The notes under the pieces: model-generated
Seen by the model: only the letters and a program-made list of their open reading frames with translations
Told to the model about the DNA's origin: nothing
Database searches by the model: none
Position numbers and translations under genes: made by a program
Shown here: piece by piece, positions 43,385 to 51,946 of the stretch
How positions within the stretch are numbered: the stretch's first letter is position 1
Layout: each line of letters starts with the position of its first letter
NCBI RefSeq assembly: GCF_900103325.1
Contig: NZ_FMXM01000018.1
Location: forward strand, 62,001 to 126,000
Reading direction: 5' to 3'
Origin: Mesorhizobium qingshengii
GTDB taxonomy: Bacteria > Pseudomonadota > Alphaproteobacteria > Rhizobiales > Rhizobiaceae
Length of the DNA: 64,000 bases

Positions 43385-44272
43385 ATGCATCTTTCGACGC
43401 ACAACTGGATGCGCGCGGAACCCCTGGAGACGACGCTCAAGCGCATCAAGAAGTTCGGCTATGAGTCGATCGAGATTTCCGGCGAGCCCGAGCAGTACAA
43501 GACCAAGGAGACGCGCGCGCTACTCAAGGAACACGGCATTCGTTGCTGGGGGGCGGTGACGCTGATGCTGGGCGAGCGCAACCTCGCCGCCAAGAACCAG
43601 GGCCAGCGCGAACGCTCGGTTCAGTACGTCAAGGACGTGCTGACCATGGTCAGCGAACTCGACGGCGAGATCATCACGCTGGTTCCGGCCACCGTCGGCA
43701 AGGTGGTGCCGGATGGCACCGAGGAAGAAGAATGGAAGTGGGTCGTCGATGCGACCCGCGAATGCTTCACCCACGCCAAGAAGGTCGGCGTCAAGATCGC
43801 CGTCGAACCGCTGAACCGCTTCGAGACCTATCTGTTCAACCGCGGTGCCCAGGCCCTGGCGCTGGCCGACGCGGTCAGCCCGGAATGCGGCGTCTGCCTC
43901 GACGCCTACCATATCCATATGGAAGAATTTAACGTCTACGACGCGATCCGTCAGGTCGGAAAGCGCCTGTTCGACTTCCATGTCGCCGACAACAACCGCT
44001 TTGCCGCCGGCCTCGGCCAGATCGACTGGCCAAAGATCGTCGCCACGTTGAAGGAGATCGGCTACGACGGTGCGCTGACCAACGAGTTCGTAGCACCGGT
44101 CGACCGCACGCCGGCGGCGCCCTATCCCGACATGGTCGAGCGCCATCCGGTCGACATCTCGCCCGAACAGCTGAAGTTCATCCAGGATCACGGCTCGAGC
44201 GTGCTGACGGAGAAATTCTACACCGACCAGATGCGCATCACCGCCGAAACATTGCTGCCGCTGATCAAGTAG
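43385..44272 (+). CDS. Sugar isomerase/epimerase, D-tagatose 3-epimerase-like
   Basis: 295 residues from the ATG at 43385 with GGAAGGA upstream; the upstream open frame is in the intergenic region. EPLNRFETYLFNRGAQAL, LDAYHIHMEE, DFHVADNNRFAAG and NEFVAPVDRTP give the metal-binding and catalytic pattern. First gene of a plus-strand operon with an enolase-superfamily dehydratase, a GntR regulator and a hydroxyacid dehydrogenase. Confidence 0.87.
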   Translation: MHLSTHNWMRAEPLETTLKRIKKFGYESIEISGEPEQYKTKETRALLKEHGIRCWGAVTLMLGERNLAAKNQGQRERSVQYVKDVLTMVSELDGEIITLVPATVGKVVPDGTEEEEWKWVVDATRECFTHAKKVGVKIAVEPLNRFETYLFNRGAQALALADAVSPECGVCLDAYHIHMEEFNVYDAIRQVGKRLFDFHVADNNRFAAGLGQIDWPKIVATLKEIGYDGALTNEFVAPVDRTPAAPYPDMVERHPVDISPEQLKFIQDHGSSVLTEKFYTDQMRITAETLLPLIK

Positions 44273-44332
44273 TCGACTGCTGTTGGGGAATTCGCTCTTC
44301 CGCCCCGACCGGCGGCAGGGCTGGGGAAGACC

Positions 44333-45502
44333 ATGCGTATCAAGACCGTCCAAGCCTGGTGGGTCCGCATCCCGATCGAAGCCGCACGGCAACACCGCAG
44401 CGATTTCGGTCAGGTGACGACCTTTGACGCCGCCATCCTGCGAATCGAGACCGATGACGGGCTGGTCGGCTGGGGCGAAGGCAAGAACGCCGCCGGCAGC
44501 GCCGGCAGCTACGGCGCCCTCGTCCACATGCTCAACCATGAGGTCGGACCGCAGCTGATCGGCCGCGATCCGGCCGATATCGGCGTCATCTGGGAGATGC
44601 TCTACAATGGCGTGCGCCACGACAGTGCCGCGCGCGCCGGCCACGCCATGCCGCAGCTGGCGCGGCGCGGCATGAGCGTCGCCGCGATCAGCGCGGTCGA
44701 CATCGCGCTGTGGGACATTCTGGGCAAATCGCTTGGGATTCCGGTCTGGCGACTGCTCGGCGGCCGCAAGCTCGATCGCATGCCGGCCTACGCGTCCGGC
44801 GGCTGGGCGCCCGCCGAGGCCATCGGCGAGCAATTGAAGTCCTATATCGCCAGGGGCGGCTTCAAGGCGCTGAAGATGCGGGTCGGCGCCATGGATGGCG
44901 CCGCGCATGTTTCCGCCACGCGTGTCCGCGCCGCGAGAAAGGCGCTGGGTCCCGATGTCGAATTGATGGTCGACGCGCATGGCACCTACACGGTGGCGGA
45001 GGCCAAGCGCTTCATCCATCTCGTCAACGATTTGGATCTGGCCTGGTTCGAGGAGCCGATCATCGCCGACGACAAGCCGGGCATGGCTGAAGTGCGCGCG
45101 TCCGGCCCCATTCCGATCGCCACCGGCGAAAGCGAAGCGACGCGCTATGCCTTCCGCGACCTCGCCATGCTCAAGGCCGCCGACATCTTCCAGCCGGATC
45201 CCGCCTTCTGCGGCGGCATCAGCGAGGCGATGAAGATCGGCACCATCGCCAGCGCCTTCAACCTGCGTTTTGCCCCGCATCTGTGGGCCGGCGCGCCCTG
45301 CTTTTTCGCCGGGCTGCACGTTTGTGCCGCGTCGCCGTCGAGTTTCACCGTTGAATATTCGCTCGGCGCCAACCCGATGATCCATGATCTGATCGAAGAG
45401 ACTGTCGAAGCAAGGGACGGTATGGTAGCGATCCCGGAAAAGCCGGGTCTGGGATTCACCATTTCGGAGCGGTTCCTGGAGGCGCACGCGCAACGCGATT
45501 GA
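44333..45502 (+). CDS. Mandelate racemase/muconate lactonizing-type dehydratase (enolase superfamily)
   Basis: 389 residues. Capping domain to ~residue 130, then the barrel with Lys181-x-Arg183 (KMR), metal ligands Asp214, Glu240 and Glu266 (VDAHG, FEEP, TGES), and His316 (PHLWAG), with Asp289 nearby. This is the mandelate racemase subgroup (KxR and His/Asp dyad) typical of acid sugar dehydratases. The likely substrate is an aldonate or uronate. The start is 60 bp after the epimerase gene, and its stop overlaps the regulator by a few bases. Confidence 0.9.
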   Translation: MRIKTVQAWWVRIPIEAARQHRSDFGQVTTFDAAILRIETDDGLVGWGEGKNAAGSAGSYGALVHMLNHEVGPQLIGRDPADIGVIWEMLYNGVRHDSAARAGHAMPQLARRGMSVAAISAVDIALWDILGKSLGIPVWRLLGGRKLDRMPAYASGGWAPAEAIGEQLKSYIARGGFKALKMRVGAMDGAAHVSATRVRAARKALGPDVELMVDAHGTYTVAEAKRFIHLVNDLDLAWFEEPIIADDKPGMAEVRASGPIPIATGESEATRYAFRDLAMLKAADIFQPDPAFCGGISEAMKIGTIASAFNLRFAPHLWAGAPCFFAGLHVCAASPSSFTVEYSLGANPMIHDLIEETVEARDGMVAIPEKPGLGFTISERFLEAHAQRD

Positions 45503-45504
45503 CA

Positions 45505-46224
45505 ATGAAAGAAAAGAACCTTCTCGCGGAACTCGCCGCCTACCTGTTCTCCCATTCGGACAACGAGACCGGCCGAACGCCGTCGGAGCGTGAACTGGCG
45601 GAGCATTTTGGCGTCAGCCGCGGCCAGATCCGCGAGGCGCTCGCCATTCTCGAAGCCATGCGCATCGTCGAGCGCCGCGCCAAATCCGGCATCTACATCG
45701 ACACCAAGCAGGCCAGCGTCGAAGCGATGGCGCTGTTCGCGCGCGCCGGCCTGCCGCTCGACCCGATCCAGATCTACGAGACGGTCGAATTGCGCAAGAT
45801 CCACGAAATCAAGGCCGCCGAGCTTGCCTGCTCACGTGCCACCGAGGAGAATTTCGAACGGCTGCGGGAAATCCTGAAAGCTTCCGAAGACCGCATCGCC
45901 GCAGGCGAAGGTCTTGCCCGGGAAGACCGCGAGTTTCACCTCGAGATCGTACGCGCCACCAAGAACAGCGTGTTCCACAACGTCTGCAGCGTCTATTACA
46001 TGATGGGCGAACAGCGCCTGCCGATCTATTTCAACGACCCCGAGCGCAGCGTGCGCTCGCATGCCGAGCACATCCAGATCTATGAGGCGCTGCTGCGTCG
46101 CGACGGCAACCTCGCCCAGGCGCTGATGAGCGCCCATCTGCAAGGCGCGGAGAGCTACTGGAAGGGCCTTATCGAGGGCGGCAAGGCGGTTGCGCCCGCA
46201 AGCCCTACGCTCGAAAAGGCCTGA
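45505..46224 (+). CDS. FadR-subfamily GntR regulator
   Basis: 239 residues from the ATG at 45505, with the frame also open from a TTG overlapping the previous stop. N-terminal winged helix (TPSERELAEHFGVSRGQIREALAILEAMRIVERR, residues ~27-60), then an FCD domain (residues ~85-225) with EIKAAELAC, DREFHLEIV and HAEHIQIYEALL metal-ligand positions. It sits inside the catabolic operon, so autoregulation is likely. FadR-subfamily proteins recognise TNGT-N3-ACNA, so it is the best candidate for the operators of that form at 43.09, 57.87, 58.05 and 62.70-62.78 kb. Confidence 0.9.
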   Translation: MKEKNLLAELAAYLFSHSDNETGRTPSERELAEHFGVSRGQIREALAILEAMRIVERRAKSGIYIDTKQASVEAMALFARAGLPLDPIQIYETVELRKIHEIKAAELACSRATEENFERLREILKASEDRIAAGEGLAREDREFHLEIVRATKNSVFHNVCSVYYMMGEQRLPIYFNDPERSVRSHAEHIQIYEALLRRDGNLAQALMSAHLQGAESYWKGLIEGGKAVAPASPTLEKA

Positions 46225-46226
46225 CC

Positions 46227-47207
46227 GTGCCAAGGATCCTGTCGACTCATCCGCTGCATCTGCGCGCCTCGGCGATGCTGGCCGGCGCCGGTGAGCTTGT
46301 GGTTGCTTCCGCCCTCGATCCTGGCACGCTTGCCGCCGAGGCGAAGAATGCCGACATCGTCATCGTGCGCGCACCCCTGCCGCCGGCATTGTTCGAGGGT
46401 GCAGTGAAGCTGCGGGCCGCGATCCGCCATGGCGCCGGGCTCGACATGATCCCGATGGAAGCAGCTTTCGCGGCCGGCGTGCTGGTAGCCAATGTGCCGG
46501 CGGTCAATGCCCGCTCGGTTGCCGAACACGTCATGTTTGCGGCCCTTGCCTTACTGCGCAACTTCCGCGTCGTCGACCGCGACCTGCGCACGAAAGGCTG
46601 GCTCGCAGGCCGCGAGCACGCCAATTCCAACAGCGAGCTTGCCGGCAAGACCATCGGCATTGTCGGCCTTGGCGCCGTCGGACAGGCCGTCGGCCATATC
46701 GCGGCGCACGGCTTCGACCTGAAGGTGGTGGCAACGACGCGCAGCATGCAGCCGGCGCCTGAGAAGGTCGGCTTCCTGTCGATCGATGCGCTGGTCGAAC
46801 AAAGCGACATCATCGTCCTGTGTTGCCCGCTGACGCCGGAGACTCGCGGCCTGATCAGCCGCGAACGCATCGCGCGTATGAAACCCAACGCGCTGCTGAT
46901 CAACGTTTCGCGCGGACCGGTCGTCGATGACGACGCGCTGATCGAGGCACTGCGGAAACGCCGCATCGGCGGCGCCGCCCTCGACGTGTTTTCGACGCAG
47001 CCGCTGCCGTCAAATCATCCCTATTTCGGCTTCGACAATGTCATCATCACCCCGCATATGGCGGGGATCACCGAGGAATCGATGATGCGCATGGGCGTCG
47101 GCGCGGCGGGCGAGGCCTTGCTCGTGCTGGCCAATAAACTGCCGGTCAATCTGCGCAATCCGGAAGTGGTCGATCATTACCGGCGGCGGTTCCCGGCCAA
47201 CAGATAG
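46227..47207 (+). CDS. D-2-hydroxyacid dehydrogenase-family protein
   Basis: 326 residues from a GTG at 46227, 2 bp after the regulator stop. Rossmann motif GIVGLGAVGQAV (144-155), NVSRGPVVDD and TPHMAG are those of NAD-dependent D-2-hydroxyacid dehydrogenases. Catalytic Arg229 and His277 are present, but the usual Glu of the triad is Gln258 (DVFSTQP in place of the family's DVFxxEP). The enzyme may still be active with altered pH behaviour. Its position suggests reduction or oxidation of a 2-keto or 2-hydroxy acid made by the dehydratase upstream. Confidence 0.88.
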   Translation: MPRILSTHPLHLRASAMLAGAGELVVASALDPGTLAAEAKNADIVIVRAPLPPALFEGAVKLRAAIRHGAGLDMIPMEAAFAAGVLVANVPAVNARSVAEHVMFAALALLRNFRVVDRDLRTKGWLAGREHANSNSELAGKTIGIVGLGAVGQAVGHIAAHGFDLKVVATTRSMQPAPEKVGFLSIDALVEQSDIIVLCCPLTPETRGLISRERIARMKPNALLINVSRGPVVDDDALIEALRKRRIGGAALDVFSTQPLPSNHPYFGFDNVIITPHMAGITEESMMRMGVGAAGEALLVLANKLPVNLRNPEVVDHYRRRFPANR

Positions 47208-47248
47208 TGCATCGCGGTTTCGCCCCAATTCTCCGCGACGTTGCAGCC

Positions 47249-47638
47249 ATGTCCGGTCTTCGCCTCGCATTTCTGATTGCCGCAGCTTCGTCTATGAGCA
47301 CCTTGCCGGCATTCGCCGTGGCCGAGAGCAGCTATGTCTATTGCGACAATGGGCTGCGTTGCTTCAAGGCGCCCTGCCCGTCGAACAGCGCGCTTGATCT
47401 CGCCACCGGCACGGTCATCAAGGGTGTTTCTATCGACATCAGCGGATTGCCGCAGGCCGACAAGGCTATAACCGATCAGTCCGACGTGCTTTATGCCGGA
47501 AAGATCGTCGTCAGGGGCTCGATCGAGCAGCGCACCCAGACCATCACCGGCAAGGATTACAGCCTGCCCTGGCTGGTCGCGACCCGCATCGTGCGCACCG
47601 CCATGGACAGCGAACGCAAGCACTGTTCGTCGCACTGA
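47249..47638 (+). CDS. Secreted hypothetical protein with a CxxxxCP motif
   Basis: 129 residues from the ATG at 47249, with the frame open from 47207. A clear signal peptide (MSGLRLAFLIAAASSMSTL) ends PAFA. The mature protein has YCDNGLRCFKAPCPSNSA, an extracytoplasmic cysteine-rich motif, and no domain I can name with certainty; it resembles small DUF6748-type secreted proteins. It starts 41 bp after the dehydrogenase and could be co-transcribed. Confidence 0.65.
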   Translation: MSGLRLAFLIAAASSMSTLPAFAVAESSYVYCDNGLRCFKAPCPSNSALDLATGTVIKGVSIDISGLPQADKAITDQSDVLYAGKIVVRGSIEQRTQTITGKDYSLPWLVATRIVRTAMDSERKHCSSH

Positions 47639-47663
47639 TCCGCAGTTCGCGGTTCACTGCCGA

Positions 47664-48959
47664 TCAACCGCCCAGCAGCCTCTCCACTTCTGCGGCAATC
47701 CGCATCAAACGCCGGTCATGGCCGTTGCGCCCGACCAGCATCAATCCGACCGGCAGCGCCATATCAGGCATCGGCAGCGAGATCGCGCAGAGATCGAACT
47801 GGTTGGCGACCTGAGTGTTGCGCAAGAGCAGGCCTTCGGTGCGATCACGCAGTTCGGTATCCTCGGCCATGGAAACGATGGTCGGCGCCGTCACCGGCGT
47901 GGTTGGCAGCGCCAGCACATCGACCGATGCCAGCCTCTCATCCATGGCGGCGGCGAGCGCGGCACGGCGCCGCATTGCCCTGATATAGACCGGCGCCGAC
48001 AGCATGGCCGCCCGCGACAAAGGTCCGCTGACATGCGGGTCGACCGGCACTGATGCCCCTGTCGCCAGCCAGTCGGCATGCACTTCGGCCCCTTCCATGG
48101 CGGCGATCGAGCCACGCTTGGTCGCCGCGCGCATATCGGCAAGCAGATCGTCTATCGACAGGTCCGTGACCCGAGCACCGGCCAGTTCGACCTTGCCGAG
48201 ACAGCGCTCGAATGCTGCCGCAACCTCGCCTTCCGTGTCTCCGAAAAGAACGCCCCGCGGAATGCCGACGCGAAATCCGGCAAGCGGAATCGGCGCCAGC
48301 GCGGTCGGCACCTCGCCGGCCATCACTGCGTCGGCGACAGCACACTGGGCGACGGTTCGGGCAAGCGGACCGATCGAGTCCAGTGTGGCGGACAACGGGA
48401 AGGCGCCGGTAAGCGGCACCCGCCGCGCCGTCGGCTTGAAGCCGACCACACCGTTGAGCGACGCCGGGATACGCACCGAACCGCCGGTGTCGGAACCGAT
48501 GGATATTTCGCTCGTCCCCTCGCCCACTGAAACGCCGGCGCCCGAGGAGGAACCGCCCGGAACGCGGCTGGCATCCGCCGCGTTGCCGGGCGTGCCGTAA
48601 TGCTGGTTGTCGCCGATCGCGGTGAAGGCGAATTCGGTCATGTTGGTCTTGCCGATGATCACCGCGCCGGCCCGCCGCAGCCGGTTGACGATGGCGGCGT
48701 CGCGCAGCACGGACGTCGCGGTCCTGAGCATCAGCGAGCCGGCCGTGGTTGGTTCGCCGGCGACATCGAACAGATCCTTGATCGAAACAATGGTCCCGTC
48801 GAGCGGCCCGAGCGTCACACCTGCCCGCTTGCGGGCATCGCTGGCGTCAGCCGCCGCCCGCGCGGGCTCCGCGTAGATTTTGGTGAACACGCGCTCTTCC
48901 CCGGCGCGGGCGGCGAGGCGCGCGAGGATGATTTCCAGATGATCACGGACGGGTTGCAT
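47664..48959 (-). CDS. Amidase, amidase-signature (Ser-Ser-Lys) family
   Basis: 431 residues. Lys61 (SIKD), a serine cluster at 137-139 (PGGSSSGA) and Ser161 (SDTGGS) form the Ser-cisSer-Lys triad. GKTNMTEFAF and GFKPTARRVPLTG are typical. Family members hydrolyse aliphatic or aromatic amides, or act as GatA. Length below GatA and the lack of gatB/gatC nearby suggest a stand-alone amidase. Its divergent neighbour is a GFA gene 120 bp away. Substrate unknown. Confidence 0.9.
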   Translation of the reverse strand: MQPVRDHLEIILARLAARAGEERVFTKIYAEPARAAADASDARKRAGVTLGPLDGTIVSIKDLFDVAGEPTTAGSLMLRTATSVLRDAAIVNRLRRAGAVIIGKTNMTEFAFTAIGDNQHYGTPGNAADASRVPGGSSSGAGVSVGEGTSEISIGSDTGGSVRIPASLNGVVGFKPTARRVPLTGAFPLSATLDSIGPLARTVAQCAVADAVMAGEVPTALAPIPLAGFRVGIPRGVLFGDTEGEVAAAFERCLGKVELAGARVTDLSIDDLLADMRAATKRGSIAAMEGAEVHADWLATGASVPVDPHVSGPLSRAAMLSAPVYIRAMRRRAALAAAMDERLASVDVLALPTTPVTAPTIVSMAEDTELRDRTEGLLLRNTQVANQFDLCAISLPMPDMALPVGLMLVGRNGHDRRLMRIAAEVERLLGG

Positions 48960-49079
48960 TGTCGGTGTCGGACTCCGGACGTGTTGAACGTCTTAAGGGT
49001 GGAAGCCACTGCATGGCTTGCCGAGACTTAACCCGGCGCAGGCGGTTTTGCACCCCTGCCGGATGGAGGGAATAACCCG

Positions 49080-49427
49080 ATGCTCTACAAAGGCAGCTGT
49101 CACTGCGGCAAGGTCGCCTTCGAGTTCAAGGCTGAGCTGACCGGCACCGTGCGCTGCAATTGCTCGATCTGCTCGCGCAAGGGCGCGCTGTTGTGTGCCA
49201 TCCCGCACCACACGCTGCGGGTTCTGGCCTGGGGCGATGATTTGGGCATCTACACATTTGGCGGTCACGCCATCGCACACCGCTTCTGCCGGACCTGCGG
49301 AATCCATCCCTTCGCCGAGGATGTCCGCGAAGGCGGCGAGCGCAGTGCCTATGTCAACATCCACTGCGTCGCCGATCTCGACCCTTCCACCTTGCAGGTC
49401 TTCGACTTCGACGGCCGCGCGGTTTGA
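49080..49427 (+). CDS. GFA-family zinc protein
   Basis: 115 residues. Cys7, Cys9, Cys26, Cys28, Cys31, Cys70 and Cys73 match the glutathione-dependent formaldehyde-activating (GFA) fold with two zinc sites (GSCHCGKV, CNCSICSRKG, HRFCRTCGIHPF). The short form is common and its physiological substrate is usually unknown. The 93-bp gap to the MFS gene is convergent. Confidence 0.88.
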   Translation: MLYKGSCHCGKVAFEFKAELTGTVRCNCSICSRKGALLCAIPHHTLRVLAWGDDLGIYTFGGHAIAHRFCRTCGIHPFAEDVREGGERSAYVNIHCVADLDPSTLQVFDFDGRAV

Positions 49428-49520
49428 GTTCGCTCGTCGCTGCCATCACAACGGCAGCGACCCGAAGGCCGTGATGGTTCTCGGGCCGCTGCGCAAGTCA
49501 GGGATGGCTGTTGGCGGAGA

Positions 49521-50735
49521 CTATTCAGCCTGCTTCGGACCGCGCAGGAACACCACGATCGCCGCCAGTAAGGTCGCAGTGCCGCAATAGGCAAACGCGC
49601 TGGCCACACCGGCATGGTCGACCAGCAGGCCGCCGAACACGGCGCCGAGCGCAATCGCCACCTGGAAGGTCGCCACCATCAGTCCGCCGGCGCTTTCGGC
49701 CTGGTCGGGCGCGGCCCGCACCAGCCAGCTCTGCAGCCCGACCGGCACTGCGCCGAAGGCAAAGCCCCAGGCCGCGACAGCAGCGGCCGCGATCGTCGGC
49801 GAGGCGCCGAAGACCAGCATCGAGGCGGCCGCAAGGCTAATCAGCAACGGTGCCAGCGCAACGGCTGCCTTGAGGTTGCGCTCGGCCAGGATGCCGCCGG
49901 CGACGTTGCCGAAGAAGCCACCAATGCCGTAGGCCAGCAGCACGAGCGAGATCGTCTCGATATCGAGCACGGGGACCTTCTCGAGGAACGGACGGACATA
50001 GGTGAAGCCGGCAAAGTGTCCCGAGGCAACCAGCAGCACGACCAGCAGCGCCACCCTGATCGACGGGCGCTCGAGCACATCGAGCAAGGTGCGGAAGCTC
50101 GCCACGCCCACGGGCGGCAGCTTCGGAATGGTGGCCAGTTGCACCAGCAGCGCCAGCGCACCGACGACGGTGGCGATCATGAACGCCGTGCGCCAGCCCC
50201 AGATGTCGCCGACATAGGCACCGATCGGCGCCGCGCAGACGGTGGCCACAGAAACACCGGTCAGGATGATCGACATGGCGCGCGGCATCAGCCGCATCGG
50301 CACCAGCCGCAACGCCATCGCCGCCGACATCGCCCAGAAGCCGCCGAGCGCCACGCCGAGCACGACGCGGGCAAGCAGAAGCATGGCGAGCGACGAGGCA
50401 AAGGTGGCCAGGAGGTTCGACAGGATCAGGAACACCGTCAGCATCCACATCACCAGCCTGCGGTCCATCCGCCTGGTGATGATGGCCATGGTGGGCGCGG
50501 CAATGGCGCCGACGATCGCGGTTGCCGTCACCGCTTGTCCGGCCACGCCCTCAGTGACGCCGAGATCGCGCGCCATCGGCGTCAGCAGGCTGGCGGGCAG
50601 GAATTCCGCCGTGACGAGGCCGAAAACACCAAGTGCAAGAGATACAACCGCACCCCATGCCGGCTCGGTTCGTTCGTCTGGTTCCGCAGGGTTCAGAAGT
50701 GTGGCGTCGATGACGCCTGTCGCGGGTTCGGCCAT
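49521..50735 (-). CDS. MFS transporter, DHA1 drug/metabolite efflux type
   Basis: 404 residues from the ATG at 50735; an open frame upstream continues into the AraC gene region but is a shadow. About twelve membrane segments. DHA1 signatures in the loop ARVVLGVALGGFWAM and the RRMDRR cytoplasmic loop place it near NepI/AraJ-type exporters. It is divergent from an AraC-type regulator with which it presumably forms a regulated efflux unit. Confidence 0.88.
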   Translation of the reverse strand: MAEPATGVIDATLLNPAEPDERTEPAWGAVVSLALGVFGLVTAEFLPASLLTPMARDLGVTEGVAGQAVTATAIVGAIAAPTMAIITRRMDRRLVMWMLTVFLILSNLLATFASSLAMLLLARVVLGVALGGFWAMSAAMALRLVPMRLMPRAMSIILTGVSVATVCAAPIGAYVGDIWGWRTAFMIATVVGALALLVQLATIPKLPPVGVASFRTLLDVLERPSIRVALLVVLLVASGHFAGFTYVRPFLEKVPVLDIETISLVLLAYGIGGFFGNVAGGILAERNLKAAVALAPLLISLAAASMLVFGASPTIAAAAVAAWGFAFGAVPVGLQSWLVRAAPDQAESAGGLMVATFQVAIALGAVFGGLLVDHAGVASAFAYCGTATLLAAIVVFLRGPKQAE

Positions 50736-50852
50736 GGTCAGTCTCCGATCTGTTTTCAGCGCCACATAGGCAATGACCGATCCGGGGCTCCACCCGTTAC
50801 ATGCCTTGCCCTCGCGGCCTGGCACCGTGGCCGGTCTCGATTTGTTTGCGGC

Positions 50853-50877
50853 GCAACATTTGGCTGCACTGCAACAT
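50853..50877. promoter_or_regulatory. Direct repeat in the MFS-AraC spacer
   Basis: GCAACAT at 50853-50859 is repeated at 50871-50877, an 18-bp period. AraC-family regulators usually bind direct repeats, so this is a plausible site in the 183-bp intergenic region. The period is unusual, so confidence is low. Confidence 0.35.
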
Positions 50878-50918
50878 AGGGAGTGACGACTTGGAGTTTC
50901 CATGCTAGAAACCCCATT

Positions 50919-51905
50919 ATGTTTGACCGTTCGTCCAAAATTCCGGTCACTGGCGACCCGTTGACGGACATTCTGCGCGGGCTGCGTCTCGACGGTGTCG
51001 AGTATGGCCGCTGCGAACTGAAAGAGCCCTGGGGCATCCAGTTCCCGGCTCATCCCGCCGCCCGGTTTCATTTCGTTGGCCGCAGAGGGTGCTGGCTGAA
51101 GCAGCCGTCCGGCGAATGGATTGAGCTCAATGCCGGCGATGCCGTGCTGTTGCCGCGAGGCGCTGCTCATGTGCTGGCCAGCGAACCCGGCGCGCAGGCC
51201 TGGCCAATTCACAGTTACAAGCGCGAGGAGGTCTGCAAGGATGTCTTCTGCACGTCGAATGCGGAGATGTGCGACAAGGATTGCCAGCCGGGAACACTGC
51301 TGTTCTGCGCCAGCATGTATTTCAACCTCGACGGCCTGCATCCCCTGCTCGGCATGATGCCGGATGTGATGCGCACGCATGAACTGGAAGCCTACGAACC
51401 CGGCATTCCACATCTGCTGGAGGCGATGGCGCGCGAAGTCACGATGGAGCGCGTCGGCTCCGGCGGCATTCTGGCGCGGCTGGCCGATGTGCTGGCCGCC
51501 ACCGTCATCCGCTCATGGGTCGAACGTGGCTGCGGTGACTCGTCCGGCTGGATCGCGGCGGTCAGGGATCGCGACATCGGTCGCGTGCTGGCTGCCATCC
51601 ATCTCGAGCCGGACCATGACTGGACAGTCGAGTCGCTGGCCAAGATGATGGGCGCCTCGCGCTCGGGCTTTGCCGAGCGTTTCGCCACCATCGTCGGCGA
51701 AACGCCGGCAAGATATGTCACCCAGGTCAGGATGCACCAGGCGAGGCAGTGGCTGGTCCGCGACCGGATGAAAATATCAGTCGTTGCCGCGCGCCTTGGC
51801 TATGAATCGGACGCCGCCTTCAGCCGCGCCTTCAAGCGCGTCATCGGATCGGCACCCAGCCACCTGCGCGCCGAAGAACAGGCTGACATCCGTCAGGCCA
51901 ATTGA
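50919..51905 (+). CDS. AraC-family regulator with a cupin domain and a Cys-rich segment
   Basis: 328 residues from the ATG at 50919; an upstream GTG at 50883 is an alternative. Residues ~25-110 form an AraC-binding cupin (RRGCWLKQPSGEWIEL, GDAVLLPRGAAHVL). Residues ~107-136 carry five cysteines (EEVCKDVFC, AEMCDKDC, LLFC). The C-terminal AraC DNA-binding domain (residues ~230-315) has two helix-turn-helix units (TVESLAKMMGASRSGF, KISVVAARLGYESDAAF). The adjacent MFS exporter is the likely target. The cysteines suggest redox, electrophile or metal sensing, which is inference. Confidence 0.88.
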   Translation: MFDRSSKIPVTGDPLTDILRGLRLDGVEYGRCELKEPWGIQFPAHPAARFHFVGRRGCWLKQPSGEWIELNAGDAVLLPRGAAHVLASEPGAQAWPIHSYKREEVCKDVFCTSNAEMCDKDCQPGTLLFCASMYFNLDGLHPLLGMMPDVMRTHELEAYEPGIPHLLEAMAREVTMERVGSGGILARLADVLAATVIRSWVERGCGDSSGWIAAVRDRDIGRVLAAIHLEPDHDWTVESLAKMMGASRSGFAERFATIVGETPARYVTQVRMHQARQWLVRDRMKISVVAARLGYESDAAFSRAFKRVIGSAPSHLRAEEQADIRQAN

Positions 51906-51946
51906 GCCAGGCGGAGTTCACTCCGACCCGGTCAATCCGTGGCGAC

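Noticed and set aside
43114..43449. 111-codon minus-strand frame in the gap between the two divergent sugar operons
   Set aside because: No motif and overlap with the upstream part of a well supported gene. The gap is more likely regulatory.
43520..45505. 661-codon minus-strand open frame opposite the epimerase and dehydratase genes
   Set aside because: Antisense to two convincing genes with conserved motifs; no motif of its own.
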